DNA of 64,000 nucleotides from Temperatibacter sp965603205 (GTDB lineage Bacteria; Pseudomonadota; Alphaproteobacteria; Sphingomonadales; Kordiimonadaceae): NCBI GenBank assembly GCA_965603205.1, contig CBFDCC010000006.1, positions 124,001 to 188,000 on the forward strand, in the 5' to 3' direction. This document shows positions 52,643 through 60,837 of the stretch, piece by piece. Position numbers and translations under genes: made by a program. The notes below the pieces were generated by a model. The model made no database searches. It was not told the origin of the DNA and worked only from the letters and a program-made list of their open reading frames with translations. Each line of letters begins with the position of its first letter. Positions within the stretch are counted from its first letter, which is position 1.

Positions 52643-54208
52643 TTAAAAATGTTGTTCAGGCAGATGATCAGCCTCAATCAGGTCGCTAAAGCGTGTCACA
52701 TGTTTGTCAAAGGCTAGGTTAATAATACCGACTGGGCCGTGACGTTGTTTGCCGATAACAATCTCGGCCTTGCCGTATAAGGCTTCCATTTCAGCTTGCC
52801 ATATTGCATGCAAATCTGTTCCTGGTGCAGGTTGATCTTTTTCTTTATAATATTCTTCACGGTATACAAACATCACCATATCCGCATCCTGCTCAATCGA
52901 GCCTGATTCACGTAAATCCGATAGCATTGGGCGTTTGTTTTCACGGCTTTCTACTTGGCGCGATAGCTGTGATAGGGCAATAACAGGAACATGAAGTTCT
53001 TTTGCTAACCCTTTGAGACCACGTGTAATTTCAGAAACCTCTTGTACGCGACTTTCATTGCCGCCGCCTTTGGCGCCCCCGCGCAAAAGCTGAAGGTAAT
53101 CGACAATGATCATGCCCAGATTGTGCTGGCGTTTTAGGCGCCGTGCACGGGTGCGCAGGCCTGCAATAGAAAGTGATGGTGTATCATCAATGAAAAAGGG
53201 GACATCCTGTAATTCTATGGAAGCGCGCGAGATGGCAATGAATTGATCTTCATCCAATTTACCCTGTCTCATTGCATGTGATTCAATTGTTTTTGGACCG
53301 CTATAATGTAGATTTGATCGGTCCGATAAAATACGAGCAGCTAACTGATCGGCTGACATCTCCAGTGAGAAAAAACAAACCACTGCGCCTTTGCTTTGGT
53401 TCATATCTAAACCAGCTGCCATATCATCGGCGTAACGTTTGGCAGCATTAAAGCCAATATTCGTTGCAAGCGCTGTTTTACCCATCGCAGGACGTCCCGC
53501 CATGATCACTAAATCTGATCCATGCATACCGCCGATCTTCTCATTTAGATGTTTTAGGCCCGTATCAATACCAGATAGGCTGTCGGGGTCTTCATAAGCA
53601 ATTCTTATATTATCAACCGCTGTATTCAATGCTTTTGAAAATGATTGAACACCTGATTCTACCTGACCAAGTTCAGCGAGATCAAAAAGCTGTTTTTCCG
53701 CCGCAGCAATCTGTTCTGATGCTTCTTCGTCAATAGGAGAGTCATAGGCGTCATTGACCATACCTTCACCAATTTGGATCAGATTACGGCGCATCGCGAG
53801 GTCATAGATCGTTCGACCATAGTCCTCTGCGTTGATAATGGTGGCGGCTGAAGCCGCAAGCCGCACTAGATACTGGGCACCGCCAACCTCTGTTAGTGCT
53901 TCGTCATGTTCGAAATAGGGCTTGAGCTTAACTGGGTCTGCAATCTGGTTCTTATCCATGAGTTTAAGAACTGATTCGAATATACGGGCATGGACGGGCT
54001 CATAAAAATGATCGGGCGCTAGAAAATCTTGAACCTTTTGCGCTGCTTCATTGTTAACAAGGATAGCGCCAAGAAGCGCTTGTTCGGCCTCTAAGTTATG
54101 TGGCGCTTGACGGTAGCCCAGCGGTTTGTCGCTATTTGCTTCGTCAATTGTTCCTTGTCTAGCTGCGTCGATAGCATCATTTGCAGCTTCAATATCCCGT
54201 GCGTTCAT
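52643..54208 (-). CDS. dnaB: Replicative DNA helicase DnaB
   Basis: Hexameric 5'-3' helicase that unwinds DNA ahead of the replisome. The 521 residues have the N-terminal DnaG-binding domain (about 34-145), a linker helix, and the RecA-like C-terminal domain with Walker A GRPAMGKT (238-245), Walker B-type IIVDYLQLL and the QLSRQVESR motif. AGGA precedes the ATG. A cluster of DnaA-box-like sites lies about 90-130 bases upstream. Confidence 0.97.
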   Translation of the reverse strand: MNARDIEAANDAIDAARQGTIDEANSDKPLGYRQAPHNLEAEQALLGAILVNNEAAQKVQDFLAPDHFYEPVHARIFESVLKLMDKNQIADPVKLKPYFEHDEALTEVGGAQYLVRLAASAATIINAEDYGRTIYDLAMRRNLIQIGEGMVNDAYDSPIDEEASEQIAAAEKQLFDLAELGQVESGVQSFSKALNTAVDNIRIAYEDPDSLSGIDTGLKHLNEKIGGMHGSDLVIMAGRPAMGKTALATNIGFNAAKRYADDMAAGLDMNQSKGAVVCFFSLEMSADQLAARILSDRSNLHYSGPKTIESHAMRQGKLDEDQFIAISRASIELQDVPFFIDDTPSLSIAGLRTRARRLKRQHNLGMIIVDYLQLLRGGAKGGGNESRVQEVSEITRGLKGLAKELHVPVIALSQLSRQVESRENKRPMLSDLRESGSIEQDADMVMFVYREEYYKEKDQPAPGTDLHAIWQAEMEALYGKAEIVIGKQRHGPVGIINLAFDKHVTRFSDLIEADHLPEQHF

Positions 54209-54297
54209 AGTTTGTTTCCTGCTACTATTTTCTGAGCCTAGATTTAATTCTCACCATGCATATAGGTTATTTAATGAATAAAATAATTAATATGCAG

Positions 54298-54341
54298 TTA
54301 TGCACGTTATCTTTTCCACAGGTGGATAACTATGGGGATAA
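54298..54341. promoter_or_regulatory. DnaA-box cluster upstream of dnaB
   Basis: Four 9-mers in 44 bases: TTATGCACG (54298, +), TTTTCCACA (54312, +, full match to TTWTNCACA), TTATCCACC (54329, -) and TTATCCCCA (54341, -); the others differ from consensus at one position. A 30-base A+T-only-rich tract (54262-54296) lies on the dnaB side. DnaA control of dnaB is inferred. Confidence 0.6.
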
Positions 54342-54343
54342 CT

Positions 54344-55876
54344 TTATTTAAACCTTGTAATCACTGCGCCATAAATATCAATCGCATCCCAAAGATTTTG
54401 AATGCGCAAGTTTTCATTGCGACCATGTTGATTATTATCATGATTAGCGATTGGCAGAATGATGATGGGGGCGTCTAAAGCCTGTTCAAATAGATAAATA
54501 GGTAAACTACCGCCCATTGTGGGTGTGAGTAACGTGTCTTTACCGTCGATCTCGTTTAAGATTTTGATCAGCTTTTGTGCCGTTGGGTCGCTAAGGTCGG
54601 TTTTAAAGGCTGGATACCCCATATCGGTCTCTAAGGTAACGATATTGTCATTTGCATGCTTTTCTTCTGCTGTCGGCTCTCTATCCATCACTGTATAGCC
54701 ACGGCCTTCTAGATAGGAGATAAAAGCCTTATAAACATTCTTTGGACGTTGACTGGCTACAAGGCGCAGATTTAGAGTGGCAGTCGCCGACGGCAATATA
54801 ATATTGCGGGCTTGGCCCTTCACACCGCCAGCTTGAAAGCCATTTAATATTATGGCTGGTTTCATAATCTGTTCTTCAAGGCGCGCACCATTACCAATAG
54901 GATTTGAAATAGACAAAGCTTTTTTCAGACTCTCTTCCATATTGGGCATATTTGATATGGCATTACGCTCAGCCTTTGTCATTACCTTCACATCATCATT
55001 AAACCCTGGGAAGGTCATGCCCACAGAATTATAGTCAATCATGCCGTTAAGTAACTTAACCAGCTTTTCCGATGGGTTAGGGGACCAGTTACCGTAATGG
55101 CCACTGTGTAATGGTTTGCTGGGGCCATACATGGTTAAATCCATACCCATAGTACCACGTACACCAAATACCAGTTGGCGTTTGCGCGATTGATGCATTG
55201 GGCCATCACAGAAAAGCAAAAGATCAGATTTTAATAGATCGCTATGCGCGTCTAATATGCCTTTTAAAGTAGGGCTACCAAATTCTTCTTCGCCATCTAA
55301 TATTAGCTTGATATTAACAGATGGTGTGATGCCAGCTTGTTCCATTGCGTCAATAGCGGCCATTAAGGCGATGATAGGTGCCTTGTCATCGCCAGCAGAG
55401 CGAGCAAATAAGCGCCAGCTAGGATCAATGTTTTCTCCAGCATTTGGCCAAGGCAGCTCTGATCCGCCATCTTCGACAGTGCTAGTGCGCAATGTTGGTG
55501 TAAAGGGTGGTGATACCCAGTTTTTTGGCTCAACAGGTTGGCCGTCAAAATGTGCGTATATAAGGATGGTCTTGCTAGCGCCTTCAAATTTGCGTTCAGC
55601 ATATATATAGGGAGCGCGCCCCGCGTATAGAACTTGAGATTCAAATCCTCGTCTACCAATATAATCAGTGATCCAAGCCGCATTGATTTTCATATCCTCA
55701 GCATTTTTTGATACGTTCGGCATGGACAGTAAGTCTTTAAAGTCATTTAAAATGGCTAATTCATTGGCAGAGCGGAAAGAGATTGTGGCTTTAAGCGCGT
55801 CCTCAGCTGAGGTTGCTAATGCTGGTGACGTCGCTAAACCAATCGCTAAACACGTTTGTAAAATCAAATTTCTCAT
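54344..55876 (-). CDS. Exported M20-family metallopeptidase
   Basis: About 510 residues. From the ATG at 55876 (AGGGA upstream) the protein starts with a signal peptide (MRNLILQTCLAIGLATSPALA), which an upstream in-frame ATG would bury. M20 motifs are visible: YAHFDGQP with a zinc His, SAGDDKAP with the bridging Asp, and LDGEEEFGSP with catalytic Glu. A dimerisation/lid domain follows the FGVRGTMGMDL region, and ANHDNNQHG near the C-terminus supplies the last His. It likely cleaves small peptides in the periplasm. Confidence 0.9.
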   Translation of the reverse strand: MRNLILQTCLAIGLATSPALATSAEDALKATISFRSANELAILNDFKDLLSMPNVSKNAEDMKINAAWITDYIGRRGFESQVLYAGRAPYIYAERKFEGASKTILIYAHFDGQPVEPKNWVSPPFTPTLRTSTVEDGGSELPWPNAGENIDPSWRLFARSAGDDKAPIIALMAAIDAMEQAGITPSVNIKLILDGEEEFGSPTLKGILDAHSDLLKSDLLLFCDGPMHQSRKRQLVFGVRGTMGMDLTMYGPSKPLHSGHYGNWSPNPSEKLVKLLNGMIDYNSVGMTFPGFNDDVKVMTKAERNAISNMPNMEESLKKALSISNPIGNGARLEEQIMKPAIILNGFQAGGVKGQARNIILPSATATLNLRLVASQRPKNVYKAFISYLEGRGYTVMDREPTAEEKHANDNIVTLETDMGYPAFKTDLSDPTAQKLIKILNEIDGKDTLLTPTMGGSLPIYLFEQALDAPIIILPIANHDNNQHGRNENLRIQNLWDAIDIYGAVITRFK

Positions 55877-56076
55877 CAGGGTCCCTAACCAATAAATTTC
55901 AATATTTTTTTGACCATGCAATGCGGTAGGCAACCTATCAAGTGAAAACTTAGTTTATCCATCTTTGTAGTTAAGATTTTTCATGGTTTATCTGTTGAGT
56001 TTAACTTGCAGAATTTGGCTTTTTCTTGTAGTGAACGGACAATATTTTTTCTGATAAACCTCATAAGGATAAATTA

Positions 56077-57348
56077 ATGGCCGCTATACTTGATATTCAT
56101 GGCCGCGAAATTCTAGATAGTCGCGGCAATCCCACTGTTGAAGTTGATGTTTTACTTGATGATGGTGCTTTTGGTCGCGCTGCTGTGCCATCTGGTGCCT
56201 CAACAGGTGCTCATGAGGCTGTTGAGCTTCGTGATGGTGAAAAGCGTTATCGAGGCAAGGGTGTTCGTCGCGCTGTTGAATTTGTTAACGGTGAATTATA
56301 TGAAGCCCTAGTCGGCCTAGACGCCGAAGATCAATTATCACTTGATATGGCGATGATCGACTTAGACGGTACAGACAATAAAAGCCGCCTTGGCGCGAAT
56401 GCTATTCTTGGTATCTCAATGGCGGTTGCTAAGGCTGCTGCTGAAAGCCAGGGTACAGAGCTATATCGTTATATCGGCGGTGCTAACGCACATGTGTTGC
56501 CTGTGCCAATGATGAATATCATTAACGGCGGCGAGCATGCTGATAACCCAATTGATGTTCAAGAATTTATGATTATGCCTGTAGCAGCTGACAGCATTGC
56601 TGACGCTATACGTATGGGCGCTGAAGTTTTCCATGAGCTTAAGGATCGTCTAAAAGCAGCTGGTATGAATACATCTGTTGGTGACGAAGGTGGTTTCGCG
56701 CCAAATTTAAGCGGCACTGTAGAAGCACTTGATTTCATCATGGCTGCTATCGAAGGCGCTGGCTATAAAGCGGGTGAGGACATTTATCTAGCAATAGACG
56801 CCGCAGCATCAGAGTTTTACGTCGACGGTAAATACGAGCTAAAAGGCGAGGGCAAGTCTCTTACATCAATCGAGATGGCTGATTATTGGACTGACCTTGT
56901 TGGTAAATACCCAATCATTTCTGTTGAAGATGCTATGGACGAAGACGATTGGGATGGTTGGAAAGACCTAACCGATAAAGTTGGCGATAAATGTCAGCTT
57001 GTTGGCGATGATCTATTTGTAACAAACCCTGTACGTCTTGCTGATGGTATCGAAAAAGGTGTTGCTAACTCAATCCTTGTGAAGGTTAACCAAATCGGCA
57101 CGCTATCCGAGACAATGAAAGCTGTTGATATGGCGCACCGCGCTAAATACACATCTGTTATGTCTCACCGCTCAGGCGAAACAGAAGACGCAACGATCGC
57201 TGATCTTGCTGTGGCGCTTAATTGCGGTCAGATTAAAACAGGTTCACTTGCGCGCTCTGACAGATTAGCTAAATATAACCAGCTTATCCGTATTGAAGAG
57301 CAACTTGGCGCTGCTGCGGTTTACGCTGGCAGGTCTATTTTACGATAG
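56077..57348 (+). CDS. eno: Enolase
   Basis: Interconverts 2-phosphoglycerate and phosphoenolpyruvate. The 423 residues contain the N-terminal GREILDSRGNPTVEV, the flexible-loop SGASTGAHEAVELRDG, the Mg ligands in ISVEDAMDEDDW and VGDDLFVTN, the catalytic Lys in ILVKVNQIGT and the signature SHRSGETEDATIADLAVA. AAGGAT precedes the ATG. It has its own terminator and is followed by ftsB after 367 bases of repeat-rich DNA. Confidence 0.98.
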   Translation: MAAILDIHGREILDSRGNPTVEVDVLLDDGAFGRAAVPSGASTGAHEAVELRDGEKRYRGKGVRRAVEFVNGELYEALVGLDAEDQLSLDMAMIDLDGTDNKSRLGANAILGISMAVAKAAAESQGTELYRYIGGANAHVLPVPMMNIINGGEHADNPIDVQEFMIMPVAADSIADAIRMGAEVFHELKDRLKAAGMNTSVGDEGGFAPNLSGTVEALDFIMAAIEGAGYKAGEDIYLAIDAAASEFYVDGKYELKGEGKSLTSIEMADYWTDLVGKYPIISVEDAMDEDDWDGWKDLTDKVGDKCQLVGDDLFVTNPVRLADGIEKGVANSILVKVNQIGTLSETMKAVDMAHRAKYTSVMSHRSGETEDATIADLAVALNCGQIKTGSLARSDRLAKYNQLIRIEEQLGAAAVYAGRSILR

Positions 57349-57352
57349 GTAT

Positions 57353-57388
57353 CCTCGCATTAGCTCGGCCTCCTACTTAGTCGGTACG
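57353..57388 (+). repeat. Intergenic repeat copy B
   Basis: 36 bases starting CCTCGCATTAGC and ending GTCGGTACG, 5 bases after the eno stop. Matches copy A at 52571-52607; both lie just past the 3' end of a plus-strand gene. Confidence 0.6.
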
Positions 57389-57414
57389 GAAACGGTGTTT
57401 CCTAGTGTAATTAT

Positions 57415-57447
57415 AAAAGCCCTGCCATTTGGTGGGGCTTTTATTTG
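57415..57447 (+). terminator. Rho-independent terminator of eno
   Basis: Stem AAAAGCCCTGCC/GGTGGGGCTTTT (12 pairs, two G-U) with a 4-base loop, then TTTTATTTG. Confidence 0.88.
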
Positions 57448-57460
57448 TTATAACCATACG

Positions 57461-57618
57461 CATTCGTCATTCCAGCCCAGCACTCGTTATGCTGAACTTG
57501 TTTCAGTATCCATTTGTCAGTCAGTCGGCTGGTGGCAAGCATGGACCCTGAACTAAATTCAGGGTGACGGTTGAATGGGATCACTTCCAGCTGCGTTGGG
57601 TCTGGAGTGACGAGAATG
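57461..57618. repeat. Palindromic intergenic element of about 158 bp
   Basis: Imperfect inverted terminal repeats: the left end CATTCGTCATTCCAGCCCAG pairs with a right end whose complement reads CATTCTCGTCACTCCAGACC. Inside are two small hairpins, CTGAA-5-TTCAG and ACCCTGAA-5-TTCAGGGT. No coding capacity. This style of sequence is typical of dispersed intergenic repeats in Alphaproteobacteria (REP/MITE-like). Confidence 0.65.
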
Positions 57619-57640
57619 TTGGGGTAAAAGGCTTAAATTC

Positions 57641-57694
57641 GACTCGAGAAAAATAATTACGATTCGAATCATTTTTTACTTGATTCGATGATTC
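57641..57694. promoter_or_regulatory. Cluster of five GANTC sites upstream of ftsB
   Basis: GACTC 57641, GATTC 57661, GAATC 57666, GATTC 57682 and GATTC 57690. GANTC is the CcrM methylation target in Alphaproteobacteria. A TATAAT at 57706-57711 lies only 4 bases before the ftsB ATG, so a leaderless mRNA is possible. Confidence 0.6.
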
Positions 57695-57715
57695 GCATGT
57701 GTTCATATAATATCC

Positions 57716-58045
57716 ATGAAACGCATTGAAAACATAAAACATCGCTTAGCACGTATTTGGCTCTCTTGGGCCAGTTTCGCATGGGTTGGTGTTTTGGTCG
57801 TTGCTTACTTTGCCTTTCATGCCTTTCAGGGTGAAAATAGCATATCAGCATTAAAAGAGCTTCAAGCTCAAGAAGCAGAGCTTACACTGATCGTTATGGC
57901 GCTACGTGAAGATCGCGCTAGTCTAGAGCGTGCGGTAGCAATGCTTGATCCAGAATCTCTTGATCCAGACATGCTGGAAGAGCAGGTGCGTGATAAACTT
58001 GGTTTCGTTCATACTGACGAAGTTATCATCTTAGCTGTAAATTAA
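57716..58045 (+). CDS. ftsB: Septum formation initiator FtsB/DivIC family
   Basis: Divisome protein of 109 residues linking FtsQ and FtsL. A short cytoplasmic basic N-terminus, one transmembrane helix (about 18-38), a coiled coil (about 43-75) and the conserved tail MLEEQVRDKLGFVHTDEVIIL. Length and order fit FtsB. Its place between eno and pdhA is the usual alphaproteobacterial order. There is no ribosome site and a candidate -10 lies 4 bases before the ATG, so translation may be leaderless. GANTC sites crowd the promoter. Confidence 0.92.
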   Translation: MKRIENIKHRLARIWLSWASFAWVGVLVVAYFAFHAFQGENSISALKELQAQEAELTLIVMALREDRASLERAVAMLDPESLDPDMLEEQVRDKLGFVHTDEVIILAVN

Positions 58046-58145
58046 TTAACTTAAATCAAGTTAATCTAACTATATTCATATAATTCAATGACTTATTGCC
58101 TATTGTAATTTTTTTAAATACCCTGTATTTATGTACCTAAGTTAT

Positions 58146-58161
58146 CTAGCAGGGATGCTAG
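58146..58161 (+). terminator. Weak hairpin between ftsB and pdhA
   Basis: Perfect CTAGCA/TGCTAG stem with a GGGA loop, followed by TTCTTTT. Possibly a weak terminator or attenuator before the PDH operon. Confidence 0.35.
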
Positions 58162-58201
58162 TTCTTTTAAGTTACCAATATAGTTAAGGTGGATAAAACT
58201 T

Positions 58202-59266
58202 ATGGCGTTGAAAAAGGCCCCAGAGAAGAAGATGGCTGGCAAAAAAGCTGCTGGGAAAAAGACAACCAGTCGCGCTGCTAAACCAGCTGAGTATAAAGCA
58301 ACACCCGATGAATTAATCAGTTTCTACAAAGATATGCTACTTATTCGCCGTTTTGAGGAAAAAGCAGGTCAAATGTATGGCATGGGTCTTATTGGTGGTT
58401 TTTGTCACCTTTATATAGGTCAAGAAGCAGTGCTCGTTGGCATTCAATCCGCACTGAAAAAAGGTGATAGCTGTATCACTAGTTACCGCGCGCATGGTCA
58501 TACGATGCTTGCTGGTACGCCTGCTAGAGCTGTCATGGCTGAATTAACGGGTCGTTCTGGCGGTTGTTCAAAAGGTAAAGGCGGTTCCATGCATATGTTT
58601 GATCCTGAAAATGGATTTTACGGAGGTCATGGTATTGTTGGTGCTCAGGTGTCACTGGGTACAGGTCTTGGTTTTGCCAATAAATACCGCAAAAATGATA
58701 ATGTAGCCGTAGCCTATTTCGGTGATGGCGCTTCAAATCAAGGTCAAGTTTACGAGAGCTTTAACATGGCTGGTCTGTGGCAGTTGCCTGTGGTCTATAT
58801 TATCGAGAACAATCAATATGCGATGGGTACGAGCGTTCAACGCGCTAGTTCAGAAGTGCAATTATATAAACGCGGTGAAAGCTTTGGTATTCCGGGTAAA
58901 CCTGTTGATGGTATGGATGTGCTTGCCGTTCGCGCTGCCATGGATGAGGCCGTTCAGTGGTGCCGTGACGGCAAAGGGCCTTTCATTCTAGAGATGAAGA
59001 CATATCGTTATCGTGGTCACTCTATGTCTGATCCTGCGAAATACCGATCTAAAGACGAAGTGAAAAAGATGCGCGCCGAACGCGACTCTATTGATCAAGT
59101 TAAAGACCGTATCTTAAAGGCTGGCATCATGGATGAAGCTGGTCTCAAGAATATTGATAAAGAAATTAAAGATATTGTAGCTGACGCGGCGACATTTGCG
59201 CAGGAATGCCCAGAGCCAGACGTCTCAGAAATATATACAGATGTATTAGCGGGTGGAGAGTATTAA
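58202..59266 (+). CDS. pdhA: Pyruvate dehydrogenase E1 component, alpha subunit
   Basis: Thiamine-diphosphate-dependent decarboxylation of pyruvate, as a heterotetramer with PdhB. The 354 residues contain the TPP/Mg motif GDGASNQGQ...ENNQYAMGTS (about 175-213) and the RYRGHSMSDPAKYR loop. A Lys/Ala-rich extension (residues 1-32) precedes the catalytic domain. AAGGTGG precedes the ATG. The pdhB start follows the stop by 2 bases. Confidence 0.97.
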   Translation: MALKKAPEKKMAGKKAAGKKTTSRAAKPAEYKATPDELISFYKDMLLIRRFEEKAGQMYGMGLIGGFCHLYIGQEAVLVGIQSALKKGDSCITSYRAHGHTMLAGTPARAVMAELTGRSGGCSKGKGGSMHMFDPENGFYGGHGIVGAQVSLGTGLGFANKYRKNDNVAVAYFGDGASNQGQVYESFNMAGLWQLPVVYIIENNQYAMGTSVQRASSEVQLYKRGESFGIPGKPVDGMDVLAVRAAMDEAVQWCRDGKGPFILEMKTYRYRGHSMSDPAKYRSKDEVKKMRAERDSIDQVKDRILKAGIMDEAGLKNIDKEIKDIVADAATFAQECPEPDVSEIYTDVLAGGEY

Positions 59267-59268
59267 TC

Positions 59269-60642
59269 ATGGCTATTGAAATTACTATGCCAGCCCTTTC
59301 CCCGACAATGGAAAAGGGTACTTTAGCGAAATGGCTCGTTAAAGAAGGTGACAAAGTTGAAAGTGGTGACGTTCTCGCTGAGATCGAAACCGATAAGGCG
59401 ACAATGGAAGTTGAATCTATCGACGAAGGTATCGTTGGTAAGATTTACGTAGAGGCTGGCACTGATGATGTACCAGTAGGGCAGTTGATAGCTGTTTTAA
59501 TAGAAGAGGACGAGGCTGTTCCTGAGGCTGGCGCAACAAAAGCGCCTGTTGTTACAGCTGCTTCAGCTCCTACAATCGAAGCGTCTGCTCCAGTAGTTGT
59601 TGCGCCTATTACTACATCACAAAACATCGCTGATCCTGATCTGCCAGCAGGTACTGAAATGAACAGTATGTCCATCCGTGAAGCATTACGTGACGCAATG
59701 GCAGAGGAAATGCGTAAAGACGCTGATGTGTTTATCATGGGTGAGGAAGTCGCAGAATATCAAGGCGCTTATAAGGTTACGCAAGGATTATTAGATGAGT
59801 TTGGTCCTGATCGCGTGATTGATACACCGATCACAGAGCATGGTTTTGCTGGTCTTGCAACGGGTGCCGCCTTTTCAGGCCTGAAACCAGTTGTTGAATT
59901 TATGACCTTTAACTTTGCCATGCAGGCGATTGATCACATCATTAATAGTGCGGCAAAATCTCGCTATATGTCTGGTGGTCTTGTGACATGTCCTATCGTG
60001 TTCCGTGGTCCTAATGGTGCTGCATCTCGTGTGGGCGCTCAACATAGCCAAAACTACGCTGCATGGTATGCCAATGTGCCAGGCCTGAAGGTTATTGCAC
60101 CCTATGATGCTGCTGACTGTAAAGGCCTATTAAAGGCGGCAATTCAGGATCCTAATCCTGTTGTCTTTTTGGAAAATGAGCTGATGTACGGCGAAAGCTT
60201 TGATGTTCCAGCTGTAGATGATTATATTCTACCAATTGGCAAAGCTCGTATCTACCGCGAAGGCAGTGATGTAACGATCGTTTCTTATTCCATTACTGTT
60301 GGTCAAGCGCTTAAAGCCGCCGATCTATTGGCAGCAGAGGGTATTAGCGCAGAAGTTATTGATCTACGCACGATCCGTCCGCTCGATATAGACACTATTA
60401 TTGAAAGCGTGAAGAAAACAAACCGTATTGTCGTCGCAGAAGAAGGCTGGCCGCAGTGTTCGGTAGCTTCTGATATTTCTGCGAGAGTTATGGAGTTAGC
60501 CTTTGATGAATTAGATGCTCCTGTGTCGCGCGTTAACAGCGTTGATGTGCCACAGCCTTATGCAGCTAATCTTGAAAAAGCCGTTGTTGTTACGGCTGAA
60601 CGTATTGCAGATGCAGCTAAGGCAGTTTGTTATAAGGATTAA
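59269..60642 (+). CDS. pdhB: Pyruvate dehydrogenase E1 component, beta subunit, with lipoyl domain
   Basis: Completes the E1 active site. About 457 residues: an N-terminal lipoyl domain (1-80) with lipoylation Lys43 (ETDKATMEVE), an Ala/Pro linker, then the transketolase-like pyrimidine-binding domain with FIMGEEVAEYQGAYKVTQGL and the C-terminal domain. A lipoyl domain on E1 beta is an alphaproteobacterial feature. I choose the ATG at 59269, with GGAG upstream, 2 bases after pdhA; frames further upstream overlap pdhA. Its lipoyl domain nearly duplicates that of PdhC. Confidence 0.97.
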   Translation: MAIEITMPALSPTMEKGTLAKWLVKEGDKVESGDVLAEIETDKATMEVESIDEGIVGKIYVEAGTDDVPVGQLIAVLIEEDEAVPEAGATKAPVVTAASAPTIEASAPVVVAPITTSQNIADPDLPAGTEMNSMSIREALRDAMAEEMRKDADVFIMGEEVAEYQGAYKVTQGLLDEFGPDRVIDTPITEHGFAGLATGAAFSGLKPVVEFMTFNFAMQAIDHIINSAAKSRYMSGGLVTCPIVFRGPNGAASRVGAQHSQNYAAWYANVPGLKVIAPYDAADCKGLLKAAIQDPNPVVFLENELMYGESFDVPAVDDYILPIGKARIYREGSDVTIVSYSITVGQALKAADLLAAEGISAEVIDLRTIRPLDIDTIIESVKKTNRIVVAEEGWPQCSVASDISARVMELAFDELDAPVSRVNSVDVPQPYAANLEKAVVVTAERIADAAKAVCYKD

Positions 60643-60645
60643 TCC

Positions 60646-60804
60646 ATGAGGCTGAGGCGCATTAATAAAGCAATAAAGCGCGCCACACGCGGTGGAAGAC
60701 GAGGTAAAAGAGGTAAGAAAAAGCCAGCAACAGGCGCGCTGATGTCAATTTTGGCTATTGCGGTCTTAATTGGCGCTTATTACCTGAAGAGTAAAATTAG
60801 ATAA
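60646..60804 (+). CDS. Small basic membrane peptide inside the PDH operon (52 residues)
   Basis: Unrecognised 52-residue protein: a strongly basic N-terminus (MRLRRINKAIKRATRGGRRG onward, residues 1-27), then one hydrophobic helix (about 30-47) and a basic tail. The ATG is 3 bases after the pdhB stop and AAGGA lies 8 bases upstream, so it should be translated with the operon. It ends 33 bases before pdhC. Predicted as a single-pass protein with a cytoplasmic basic tail. Role unknown. Confidence 0.7.
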   Translation: MRLRRINKAIKRATRGGRRGKRGKKKPATGALMSILAIAVLIGAYYLKSKIR

Positions 60805-60837
60805 CCGTGCGTATAAGTGAGCACTAAGGATTTAACT

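Noticed and set aside
54298..54341. Calling the dnaB-upstream DnaA boxes a chromosomal origin
   Set aside because: Only four boxes, no neighbouring origin genes and no skew data; regulatory use is simpler.
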